Below are positions 8,455-15,105 of a stretch of 15,105 bases of DNA, in pieces. The notes beneath the pieces are model-generated. The model was given only the letters and a program-made list of their open reading frames with translations. It was not told where the DNA came from and searched no databases. The DNA is taken from the NCBI GenBank assembly GCA_900546775.1, contig UREM01000042.1:1-15105 (forward strand). Direction: 5' to 3'. How positions within the stretch are numbered: position 1 is the stretch's first letter; each line of letters begins with the position of its first letter. Position numbers and translations under genes: made by a program. This stretch comes from an uncultured Collinsella sp. Lineage in GTDB: Bacteria; Actinomycetota; Coriobacteriia; Coriobacteriales; Coriobacteriaceae.

Positions 8455-9490
8455 TTCCGCCGACCTCGCCTCGTGCGAGTCTGCAGATATTCAGCGACGC
8501 ATCCTCGAGCTCATCGAGGGTGCGTCCTCCATTGCGATTTCGGGACATACTTCTCCCGATGGCGATGCCTTGGGCTCCGTGTTGGGTCTGGGCCTTTCGC
8601 TCATGAAGTTTTTCCCCAACAAGGACATTGCGCTGCTGCTGGCAGACGATGATCCGGTTCCGCGCATCTACCGCTTTATGGAAGGCTCCGATCGCCTGGT
8701 ACCGGCATCTGCGTATACCGGCAATCCGGACCTGTTCATCTCGGTGGACGTGCCGGTCGTCGAGCGTCTCAATAATTCCGCCGAGGTGCTCCGCCGCTCG
8801 TCGCATGTGGTGTGCTTCGATCACCACCCGGCGCGCGAGGAATTTGCCGAGCTGAGCCTGAGGTGCGTCGATGCCGCGGCCTGTGCCATGATCATCGACC
8901 GCTTTTTGGACAATTGTGGCATTGTGGCTCGCGATGGTGTCGCGACCTGCTTGCTGTGCGGCCTGGTGACCGATACCGGTCGTTTTCAGTATCAAAACGC
9001 CGATGCCGCCGCGTTCCATGCCGCCTCGCGCCTGGTCGCTCACGGTGCCGATCCGGCGCGCGTTGCGCTCGAGGTCTACCAGAGCATGCGCGTAGAGTTC
9101 TTGCATCTTAAGTCCATCGTTATGGGCCGCATCAAGACCGTGGCGCACGGTCGCGTGGCATATAGTTATGCGTATCAGAGCGACCTCGAGGCCTGCGGCG
9201 TCACTTCGGACGAGTGCGATGGCCTGGTCGATGTGGTGCGTTCGGTGATGGGCGTTGAGGTCTGTCTGTTCCTAAAGGGCATCGACGGCGATACCAGGGT
9301 GCGCGGCAACCTGCGCTCCAAGGGCGACCTCAATGTTTCCGAGATCGCTGCTGCTTTTGGCGGTGGCGGGCATCCCGCGGCCGCTGGTTTCTCTAACAAC
9401 GGAACGATTCTCGAGACGCTCACCGCGGCACTCCCCATGCTGGCCGAGCTGGTAGGGGAGGATCCCGCTACGGTGACCGTCGAGCTCTAA
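8447..9490 (+). CDS. nrnA: DHH/DHHA1 phosphoesterase, NrnA-like (oligoribonuclease / pAp phosphatase family)
   Basis: A 347-residue cytosolic phosphoesterase. Metal-binding motifs: HTSPDGDALGS (H34, D38, D40), SVDVP with D101, DHH (125-127) and VTDTGRF (D176). The DHHA1 domain carries GGGGHPAAAG (305-313), which holds the substrate nucleotide. In characterised members this architecture degrades short RNA oligonucleotides from the 5' end and/or dephosphorylates pAp. Cyclic-dinucleotide or linear pApA hydrolysis by the related GdpP/DhhP group is the main alternative; there are no membrane, PAS or GGDEF domains here, so the stand-alone NrnA type fits. The location between rbfA and truB is common in Gram-positive nusA-infB operons. 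It overlaps rbfA by 8 nt and ends 15 nt before truB. Confidence 0.88.
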   Translation: MTNSADLASCESADIQRRILELIEGASSIAISGHTSPDGDALGSVLGLGLSLMKFFPNKDIALLLADDDPVPRIYRFMEGSDRLVPASAYTGNPDLFISVDVPVVERLNNSAEVLRRSSHVVCFDHHPAREEFAELSLRCVDAAACAMIIDRFLDNCGIVARDGVATCLLCGLVTDTGRFQYQNADAAAFHAASRLVAHGADPARVALEVYQSMRVEFLHLKSIVMGRIKTVAHGRVAYSYAYQSDLEACGVTSDECDGLVDVVRSVMGVEVCLFLKGIDGDTRVRGNLRSKGDLNVSEIAAAFGGGGHPAAAGFSNNGTILETLTAALPMLAELVGEDPATVTVEL

Positions 9491-9505
9491 CATTTTGGAT
9501 GGTAC

Positions 9506-10438
9506 ATGGCTCGTCGTACGCCTTCTCAACTTAATATGCTGCTCGCCGTCGATAAGCCGGTGGGCTGTACGTCCCACGATGTGGTATCGCAGTGCCGACG
9601 CGCCCTCCATGAGCGACGCGTCGGCCATGCCGGCACGCTCGACCCCATGGCATCGGGTGTCATGGTGGTGGGTGTGGGCCAGGCCACCCGTCTGCTGGGC
9701 ATGCTCACGCTCGATACCAAAAGCTATGTCGCCGACATCTCGTTTGGCGCCGAGACCAATACCGATGATGCGGAGGGCGAGGCGGTCCGCACGGTGGCTG
9801 TTGCCAACGAGCTCCGCGATCCTGCCTATGCCCGTGAGCGCCTGGCCGCTATGCTGGGTCCGCAGATGCAGGTGCCGCCGGCGTTTTCGGCTATCTCGGT
9901 CAATGGCGTTCGCGCCTACAAGTCTGCTCGCGAGGGCAATGCGGTGGACCTACCTCCGCGCCCCGTCGAGGTCTATGCCGCCGACCTGATCGCCGTGGGC
10001 GGCGAAGGTGATACGTGTGTGTGGACCGTGGCGTTCTCGGTGAGCAAGGGCACCTATATCCGTGCGCTCGCTCGCGACTTGGGCCGCGCCTGCGAGAGCG
10101 CCGCGCACATTTCCGCGCTGCGCCGCACGGCCTCCGGTGTTGTTTCCATTGGCGCCTGTCATGCGGTCGAGGAGCTTTCTCCCGAGTCCGGGCCTGGCTT
10201 TGCCCTGGATCCCATTGCGGCCCTGGGCGCCACGCGTGTTGACTTGCCGGGCAATCTTGCCGAAGACCTGCTCTGCGGCCGACGCATTCCCGTTGAGCGT
10301 GCGCTTGCCGATTTCGATGCTTCGAAAGCGCCGTTTGCGCTGGTGCTCGATGGGGGACTCAAGGCGCTCGCCCGCATCGAGGGTGGCCGCTTTGTCATGG
10401 AGCACGTGTTTCCGCAGGCAATCGGCGGTGTTCGATGA
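9506..10438 (+). CDS. truB: tRNA pseudouridine(55) synthase TruB
   Basis: A 310-residue enzyme that converts U55 in the T-loop of tRNAs to pseudouridine. The catalytic motif GHAGTLDPMASG (residues 40-51) contains Asp46. KSYVAD with Tyr74, FGAETNTDDAEG (80-91), AFSAISVNG and the strand-helix GTYIRALARDLG are all family signatures. The C-terminal ~80 residues resemble the short PUA-like extension of bacterial TruB. The Shine-Dalgarno is weak (GGATGG, 9497-9502) in a 15-nt gap after the DHH gene. The stop overlaps the ribF start as ATGA. Confidence 0.96.
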   Translation: MARRTPSQLNMLLAVDKPVGCTSHDVVSQCRRALHERRVGHAGTLDPMASGVMVVGVGQATRLLGMLTLDTKSYVADISFGAETNTDDAEGEAVRTVAVANELRDPAYARERLAAMLGPQMQVPPAFSAISVNGVRAYKSAREGNAVDLPPRPVEVYAADLIAVGGEGDTCVWTVAFSVSKGTYIRALARDLGRACESAAHISALRRTASGVVSIGACHAVEELSPESGPGFALDPIAALGATRVDLPGNLAEDLLCGRRIPVERALADFDASKAPFALVLDGGLKALARIEGGRFVMEHVFPQAIGGVR

Positions 10439-11442
10439 TGTTGTCCGCTCGCGAGCTTGCGCGTATCTTTTTTGAAGGCGAGTCGGACGAGGCTCGCATC
10501 GTCACTGCCGATGCGTTTGATGAGTGCGAGCACTTGGGTGCTGCCTCGATCGCCATTGGCGTGTTCGATGGCGTGCATCGGGGACATCACGAACTGATCG
10601 ACGCGGTCGTTCGCGATGCGCGTGGCCACGGCTGCAAGGCGGTCGTGGTCACTTTCGATCCCGATCCGGACGTTGTGGTGAGCCCCTCGCCCGCTCAAAA
10701 ACTGATGACGACGGCCGACCGCCTGCATGCCCTGGCTCAAACCGGGGTCGATGTGGTGGTGGCCGTTCCCTTTACGCCCGCCGTGGCGGCACTCGACCAT
10801 GTCGGGTTTCTGGCGCTGTTGTCGCGCGTTATCGACATTCGCTCCATTCGTGTAGGTAGCGATTTTAGGCTCGGCCGCGGCGGCGCTTCGGGCGTTGCCG
10901 AGATACGCGCCTGGGGCTCTGAGCGTGGGGTTGACGTTTACGGTCACGATCTGCTCTGCGTTAACGGGCAGACCATCTGCGCCACGCGCATTCGCCATGA
11001 GCTGGGTCAGGGTCATGTGGAGCTGGCTGCCGAGCTGCTCGGTCGTCCGTACATGCTGCGAGGTGTTGTGGCGGCTGGCCGTCACGAGGGCTCCGACATG
11101 GGTTTTCCCACGGCAAACATCCAGGTGCCCGAGGGCATCCAAGTTCCTGCCGATGGCGTCTACGAGGGCCTGGTGCTGGTCGACGATACCGTGTGGCCTG
11201 CCGCCGTCAATGTGGGTCTGCCGCCGACGTATGCCGATGATGCCGCCTCGGCGCATCTTGAGGCCAATTTGATCGGGTATGCGGGCGACTTGTATGGCGC
11301 TTCTGTGTCGCTGGCGTTTACGCGCTGGCTGCGTCCGTCTCGCGTGTTCGACTCCCTGGACGAGTTGATCGCGACCGTCGAGGGTAATATCGACGATATC
11401 CGTCATAACTTGGGTGAGCAAGGGGTGAGTATCCGTGATTAG
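10435..11442 (+). CDS. ribF: Bifunctional riboflavin kinase / FAD synthetase
   Basis: A 335-residue protein that phosphorylates riboflavin to FMN and adenylates FMN to FAD. The N-terminal adenylyltransferase half has GVFDGVHRGHHELI with HRGH (48-51) and the ICATRIR segment (181-187), equivalent to the usual SSTRIR. The C-terminal kinase half has GFPTANI (223-229, Mg-ATP loop PTAN), GVYEG, NVGLPPTY where many homologues read RPTF, Glu277 in HLEANL as the likely catalytic residue, and the ending helix. It overlaps truB by ATGA, so translation is probably coupled. A second ATG follows directly (10438), leaving a one-codon ambiguity in the start. It overlaps dnaG by 8 nt. In many bacteria rpsO follows ribF; here dnaG does. 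Confidence 0.95.
   Translation: MMLSARELARIFFEGESDEARIVTADAFDECEHLGAASIAIGVFDGVHRGHHELIDAVVRDARGHGCKAVVVTFDPDPDVVVSPSPAQKLMTTADRLHALAQTGVDVVVAVPFTPAVAALDHVGFLALLSRVIDIRSIRVGSDFRLGRGGASGVAEIRAWGSERGVDVYGHDLLCVNGQTICATRIRHELGQGHVELAAELLGRPYMLRGVVAAGRHEGSDMGFPTANIQVPEGIQVPADGVYEGLVLVDDTVWPAAVNVGLPPTYADDAASAHLEANLIGYAGDLYGASVSLAFTRWLRPSRVFDSLDELIATVEGNIDDIRHNLGEQGVSIRD
11421..11437 (+). promoter_or_regulatory. Shine-Dalgarno and GTG start of dnaG
   Basis: AGGGGTGA (11421-11428) lies 6 nt before a GTG at 11435, inside the end of ribF. This supports GTG initiation; the nearby ATG at 11445 is out of frame. Confidence 0.75.
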
Positions 11443-13543
11443 CGATGAGGAAAAAGATCAGGTACGCGCGGCGTCGGACCTGGTTGCCATCGTGCAGGAA
11501 ACGGTTGAGCTCAAGCCCCGCGGCCATGAGTTTTGGGGCTGCTGCCCGTTTCATGGCGAAAAGACCCCATCGTTTCACATTATCCCTGCTACGCAGGTGT
11601 GGCACTGCTTTGGCTGCGGCGAGGGCGGCGACGTCTTTACCTATATCATGAAGCGCGAGAACCTGAGTTTTCCCGAGTCGATCCGCTATTTGGCCGATCG
11701 TGCGGGCATTGAACTGCACGATACCGGTGCGCAGCGCGATCGCGGCACCAAGCGTGCCCGCATCTATGACCTGTGCGCCGAGACGGCTCAGTTCTACCAC
11801 ACCATGCTTATGCGCGGTAAGGACAGCCGTCCGCGCGAGTACTTTGCCAGTCGTGGCATGGGCGGAGATGTCTGTCGCCGCTACTGCCTGGGCTTTGCAC
11901 CGGGTCGCAACGCGCTGGTTTCGCATCTGTCGCAGGCGGGCTTTACCCCGCAGGAGATGATTGACGCCAATGTGGCCGTGAGCCGTGGGCGCGGACAGCT
12001 TGCCGACCGTTTTTACGACCGTGTGATGTTTCCCATCTTTGATGAGCAAGGTCACAATATCGCCTTTGGCGGGCGCATCATGGGCGATGGTCAGCCAAAG
12101 TACCTCAACACCGCCGAGACGAGCGTGTTTCATAAAAAACGAAACCTCTACGGCTTTAACTGGGCCAAGGAGTTTATCGTCGCGCAGGATACCGCCATCG
12201 TGGTGGAGGGATATACCGACTGCATCGCCTGCTGGGAGGCAGGGATCAAAAACGTCGTCGCTACGCTGGGCACAGCACTCACGGAACATCACGTTAAGAC
12301 ACTCACCCGTTTTGCCAAGCGCATTGTCTATATGTTCGATGGCGACGCCGCCGGTCAAAAGGCCGCTCGCCGCGCGATTCAGTTTATCGAGCAGGATTCG
12401 ATGGACCTGCGCTGCGTGGTGCTGCCCGACGGCAACGACCCCATGGAGTTCATCACGGCGCATGGCGGCCAGGAGCTTCAGGCGCGCATCGATGCCGCCG
12501 AGCCCCTCATGGACTTTGTCTACCGTTCGCTGCAGGAGTCGAGCGACATTACCACACCGGGCGGTCGTGCCAAGGCGCTCGAGGATGCGCTGACGCTCAT
12601 CTATCCGCTGCGCGACAGCTATATGATCGACACATACTTTATCCAGATTGCCGATCTGCTGGGTTTGGATCTGGAGACGGTTCGCGCGAGTTCGGGTCGC
12701 GTGTTTCGCGATGTCGCCAAGCGTGAGGATGCCGAGCGACGTCGTGAGCAGAACTATGAGCGCCAGCGAGCACAGGCTGAGCGGTCCGGCGGGACGGGCA
12801 GTCGGGCGTCGAGTTCTCGCGATGCCGGTCGTGACGCTTGGACATCGGGCGCGACGCCGCCGGTGTCCGCGCCGGTCGAAGAAGAGCCGTATGACTACGT
12901 CCCGCTCGATGCCTACGGTGCCGCGCCCGTGGAGGTCGTCGACGACCTGCCGCCGATCGATGTGCCTGATGGTATGGGTGCTGTGCCTGTGACTGATGGT
13001 TCGGGCGCTCCGGCTGCGGCGGCGCCGATGGTTCTTACTGATCTTGAGCGCAAGTCCTTGGCAGGGGAGCGCGAGCTGTTGACGATGCTCACGAGCTACC
13101 CCGACCTGTTCCGCACGTATGCCGACCGTATCTGCTCCATCGAGTGGGTGGATCCGCGCCACGAGTCCATCGCGTGGGCCGTGCTGGCGACGCCGCCGGG
13201 AACCGATCCTGCAGCCTGCATGGATGCGGCGCGCTCGGTGTGTCCCGAGGCGGCAACGCTTGTGAGTGCCGGGCGTATCTCGGCGACGAGTAAGCACCCC
13301 ACCGAGACGAACATCGTGTTCATGCTTGATACGCTCGAACTCTACACCATCAAGCGCCGCATGCGTGCCGCACAGGCCAAGCTGCGCCAGGACCGTTCGC
13401 TCGATGATGAGGCCCGTCGCGCGCTGACCGTGCAGGCCGCGCAGGATTCGCAGCGTCAACGCGAGCTGCAAAAGTCGATCGGCGGCGTGGCGGACCCGTT
13501 CCGTTTGATCGGTCTGGAGGCCGCAGGCACCGAACAGGCCTAG
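11435..13543 (+). CDS. dnaG: DNA primase
   Basis: A 702-residue primase that makes RNA primers at the replication fork with the DnaB helicase. The N-terminal CHC2 zinc domain has C37, H40, C58 and C61 (CCPFHGEKTPSF, HCFGCGEGGD). The TOPRIM catalytic core has EGYTD (258-262, Glu258) and DGDAAG (from 302, Asp302 and Asp304). Residues ~429-530 form a low-complexity linker, Arg/Gln-rich first and then Pro/Asp/Glu-rich. The last ~170 residues form a helical helicase-interaction domain. At 702 residues it is longer than the ~580-600 of E. coli-type primases, mostly because of this linker. It is last in the operon, overlaps ribF by 8 nt and precedes rpoD. Codons are more T/G-ending (CGT, GAT, TTT) than in infB or leuS, suggesting lower expression. 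Confidence 0.97.
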   Translation: MISDEEKDQVRAASDLVAIVQETVELKPRGHEFWGCCPFHGEKTPSFHIIPATQVWHCFGCGEGGDVFTYIMKRENLSFPESIRYLADRAGIELHDTGAQRDRGTKRARIYDLCAETAQFYHTMLMRGKDSRPREYFASRGMGGDVCRRYCLGFAPGRNALVSHLSQAGFTPQEMIDANVAVSRGRGQLADRFYDRVMFPIFDEQGHNIAFGGRIMGDGQPKYLNTAETSVFHKKRNLYGFNWAKEFIVAQDTAIVVEGYTDCIACWEAGIKNVVATLGTALTEHHVKTLTRFAKRIVYMFDGDAAGQKAARRAIQFIEQDSMDLRCVVLPDGNDPMEFITAHGGQELQARIDAAEPLMDFVYRSLQESSDITTPGGRAKALEDALTLIYPLRDSYMIDTYFIQIADLLGLDLETVRASSGRVFRDVAKREDAERRREQNYERQRAQAERSGGTGSRASSSRDAGRDAWTSGATPPVSAPVEEEPYDYVPLDAYGAAPVEVVDDLPPIDVPDGMGAVPVTDGSGAPAAAAPMVLTDLERKSLAGERELLTMLTSYPDLFRTYADRICSIEWVDPRHESIAWAVLATPPGTDPAACMDAARSVCPEAATLVSAGRISATSKHPTETNIVFMLDTLELYTIKRRMRAAQAKLRQDRSLDDEARRALTVQAAQDSQRQRELQKSIGGVADPFRLIGLEAAGTEQA

Positions 13544-13568
13544 ATGTTGTGGTCAACCAGCGTATTCT

Positions 13569-13601
13569 CGCCTATATCCAGTCCTCTTTTGGGTATAGAC
13601 G
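13569..13601 (+). other. Inverted repeat upstream of the rpoD promoter
   Basis: CTATATCC (13572-13579) pairs with GGGTATAG (13591-13598) with one G-U, extended by two more pairs past a C-A mismatch; the loop is 11 nt. It covers the -35 region of the rpoD promoter. It could be an operator or a weak dnaG terminator, but no T-tract follows. Confidence 0.4.
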
Positions 13602-13611
13602 CCTATGTGTG

Positions 13612-13620
13612 TGCTAAAGT
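13612..13620 (+). promoter_or_regulatory. rpoD promoter (extended -10)
   Basis: TGCTAAAGT is an extended -10 (TG at 13612-13613, TAAAGT 13615-13620). The -35 region is poor at 16-18 nt spacing. The predicted start is near 13627, giving a ~26-nt leader. Confidence 0.55.
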
Positions 13621-13640
13621 ATTGAGTCCTGTGGACTATG

Positions 13641-13655
13641 AAGGGAGAATCTGTG
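13641..13655 (+). promoter_or_regulatory. Shine-Dalgarno deciding the rpoD GTG start
   Basis: AAGGGAG (13641-13647) is 5 nt before GTG 13653. The in-frame ATG at 13638 overlaps this site and has no Shine-Dalgarno of its own, so GTG is preferred. Confidence 0.7.
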
Positions 13656-15002
13656 CCAAAAAAGACTGAGAGCACGGGTACTGGGCTGGAATCCTACGTT
13701 GCAAAGCTCATGGGCAACGGCTCAAACAGGACTTCGGTAACCGAGGACGAGATTCAGGTCGCCCTGAAGGATATCGATGTTTCTGACGAGCAGCTCACCG
13801 CGGTGTATTCCGCGCTGCGCAACAGCGGCATCCAGATTATCTCCGCGAGCGGTAACGACGACGCCCCCATGGACGTCGACGATGACGATAACGATACCGA
13901 TACCGACGATTTCGATGACGACGACGAGCACGATTCCGGCTCGCTCGACGATCACGAGCTCAAGATGGCCCGTCAGGCCGATGCCGAGATGGGTTCTTCC
14001 AAGAGCAAGAAGAAGCGCACCGTGCGCACGTCCCGTTCACGCTCCCGCGTGCGTGGCATCGATGCCTCCACGGTGATGCTGACCGGCGATCCGGTTCGTA
14101 TGTACCTCAAAGAGATCGGCAAGGTCGACCTGCTGACCGCCTCCGAAGAGGTCGATCTGGCCATGAAGATCGAGGCCGGTCTTGAGGCCACCGAGAAACT
14201 CGAGGCCGCCGATGCCGGTGAGCTCGAGCTCACGCGTGCCGAGATGCGTCGTCTTACGCGCATTGAGAACGTGGGCCTCGAAGCCAAGCAGGCACTCATC
14301 AGCGCAAACCTGCGTCTGGTTGTCTCCATCGCCAAGCGCTATGTCGGTCGCGGCATGCTGTTTCTTGACCTGATCCAGGAGGGCAACCTCGGTCTGATTC
14401 GCGCCGTCGAGAAGTTCGACTACCAGAAGGGCTTCAAGTTCTCCACGTACGCCACGTGGTGGATCCGTCAGGCTATTACGCGTGCTATCGCCGACCAGGC
14501 CCGTACCATCCGTATTCCCGTGCACATGGTCGAGACCATCAACAAGCTCGTCCGTGTGCAGCGACAGCTCCTTCAGGACCTGGGCCGCGACCCGACCCCC
14601 GAGGAGATCGGTGCCGAGATGGACATGAGCGCCGACCGCGTCCGCGAGATCCAGAAGATCTCGCAGGAGCCCGTGTCGCTCGAGACCCCCATCGGCGAGG
14701 AAGAGGATTCCCAGCTGGGCGACTTCATCGAGGACTCCCAGGCAATCGTTCCGCCCGATGCCGCCAGCTTCTCCATGCTGCAGGAGCAGCTCACTCAGGT
14801 GCTCGACTCGCTTGCCGATCGTGAGCGCAAGGTTATCGAGCTGCGCTTTGGCCTTGTCGACGGACATCCCCGTACGCTCGAGGAAGTCGGCCGCGAGTTT
14901 GGCGTCACGCGCGAGCGTATCCGCCAGATCGAGTCCAAGACCTTGGCCAAGCTCCGCCACCCCAGCCGCTCGAGCAAGCTGAAGGACTATATCGAAAGCT
15001 AG
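13653..15002 (+). CDS. rpoD: Primary RNA polymerase sigma factor (sigma70/SigA)
   Basis: A 449-residue housekeeping sigma factor. Numbering from the GTG start: region 1.1-like (~10-65), a very acidic Asp-rich stretch (~70-101), a basic Lys/Arg/Ser stretch (~116-134), region 1.2 (from ~143, [11 protein letters not shown]), and region 2 with [17 protein letters not shown] and the core-binding segment [18 protein letters not shown]. The -10 recognition helix [15 protein letters not shown] is at 265-279. Region 3.0, [14 protein letters not shown], contains the His and Glu (H291, E294) equivalent to E. coli residues that read extended -10 DNA. Region 4.2 is the helix-turn-helix [20 protein letters not shown] (408-427). 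It lies 109 nt after dnaG, the dnaG-rpoD order of the macromolecular-synthesis operon, without rpsU in view. It has its own promoter and may also receive read-through from dnaG. Confidence 0.98.
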   Translation: MPKKTESTGTGLESYVAKLMGNGSNRTSVTEDEIQVALKDIDVSDEQLTAVYSALRNSGIQIISASGNDDAPMDVDDDDNDTDTDDFDDDDEHDSGSLDDHELKMARQADAEMGSSKSKKKRTVRTSRSRSRVRGIDASTVMLTGDPVRMYLKEIGKVDLLTASEEVDLAMKIEAGLEATEKLEAADAGELELTRAEMRRLTRIENVGLEAKQALISANLRLVVSIAKRYVGRGMLFLDLIQEGNLGLIRAVEKFDYQKGFKFSTYATWWIRQAITRAIADQARTIRIPVHMVETINKLVRVQRQLLQDLGRDPTPEEIGAEMDMSADRVREIQKISQEPVSLETPIGEEEDSQLGDFIEDSQAIVPPDAASFSMLQEQLTQVLDSLADRERKVIELRFGLVDGHPRTLEEVGREFGVTRERIRQIESKTLAKLRHPSRSSKLKDYIES

Positions 15003-15010
15003 TCAAGCAA

Positions 15011-15047
15011 GAAGCGCCCTCAAGCACATCCGCCTGGGGGCGCTTTC
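15011..15047 (+). terminator. Terminator-like hairpin after rpoD
   Basis: AAGCGCCCTCA (15012-15022) pairs with TGGGGGCGCTT (15035-15045) over 11 bp with one G-U and a 12-nt loop, 9 nt after the rpoD stop. The following TTTCATG is a poor T-tract, so termination strength is uncertain. Confidence 0.7.
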
Positions 15048-15051
15048 ATGT

Positions 15052-15105
15052 AGTCATTGGGGACGTTCTTGAATGACTAGTCATTCAAGAACGTCCCCAA
15101 TGACT
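15052..15105. repeat. Perfect 54-bp palindrome, probable REP/REPIN-type element
   Basis: The 27-nt arm 15052-15078 is exactly the reverse complement of 15079-15105, with no loop and ACTAGT at the centre; the window ends with the palindrome. Each arm also begins AGTCATT and ends AATGACT, flanking a 13-nt core (GGGGACGTTCTTG on the left arm). Each half can therefore fold alone with a 7-bp stem, so two inverted small hairpins make up the whole. That is the layout of REPIN doublets moved by RAYT (Y1/HUH) transposases. From memory, GGGGACGTT-type cores recur next to RAYT genes in several phyla. No transposase is visible here. The element may continue past the edge. Confidence 0.75.

Noticed and set aside
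11318..13471. 717-codon open frame on the - strand opposite dnaG, and similar long antisense frames at 817-2376, 3952-5265 and 6380-7903
   Set aside because: They mirror the codon structure of well-identified + strand genes in high-GC DNA, have no recognisable domains, and read as low-complexity Gly/Val/Leu/Asp-rich sequence.
13638..13652. ATG as the start of rpoD
   Set aside because: It overlaps the AAGGGAG that serves the GTG at 13653 and has no ribosome-binding site of its own.
1..15105. CRISPR array, tRNA/rRNA gene, prophage, toxin-antitoxin or defence genes
   Set aside because: No regularly spaced repeats, cloverleaf-like segments or matching protein motifs were seen on either strand; every large frame is a known housekeeping gene.

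Overview
The window is a core chromosomal segment of a high-GC bacterium, with every gene on the + strand. Gene content, protein style and an IMP dehydrogenase tail of the kind I associate with Coriobacteriia and Clostridia point to Coriobacteriia, most likely a Collinsella-like gut actinobacterium. That assignment is inferred from memory of these families, not from a search.

Layout. 1-389: 3' end of guaB (IMP dehydrogenase), then a 15-bp terminator hairpin. 473-648: promoter and 5' leader of leuS, mostly one very long imperfect hairpin. 649-3225: leuS, followed by a strong terminator. 3300-3482: the promoter for the next operon, with an intrinsic-terminator hairpin between promoter and first gene. 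3483-13543: eight tightly packed genes, rimP, nusA, infB, rbfA, a DHH/DHHA1 phosphoesterase (nrnA-like), truB, ribF and dnaG. Most are joined by overlaps or gaps under 20 nt; the only larger gap is 91 nt between nusA and infB. 13653-15002: rpoD with its own promoter and a GTG start, then a terminator-like hairpin. 15052-15105: a perfect 54-bp palindrome ending exactly at the window edge, probably a REP/REPIN-type repeat.

How the genes work together. The long operon joins ribosome maturation (rimP, rbfA), transcription elongation and termination (nusA), translation initiation (infB), tRNA modification (truB), small-RNA or nucleotide turnover (DHH protein), flavin cofactor synthesis (ribF) and replication priming (dnaG), and runs up to the primary sigma factor. 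It looks like the classic nusA-infB operon fused to the dnaG-rpoD part of the macromolecular-synthesis operon. ylxR, ylxQ, rpsO, pnp and rpsU are absent from the places where they often sit.

I see no defence system, prophage, CRISPR array or obvious novel multi-gene system. The points most worth a second look are non-coding or domain-level: the terminator in the rimP-nusA leader, the leuS leader hairpin, a Cys/His-rich zinc-like tail on NusA, the missing ylxR/ylxQ, and the 54-bp palindrome after rpoD. All three recognisable promoters carry an extended -10 (TGn) motif.
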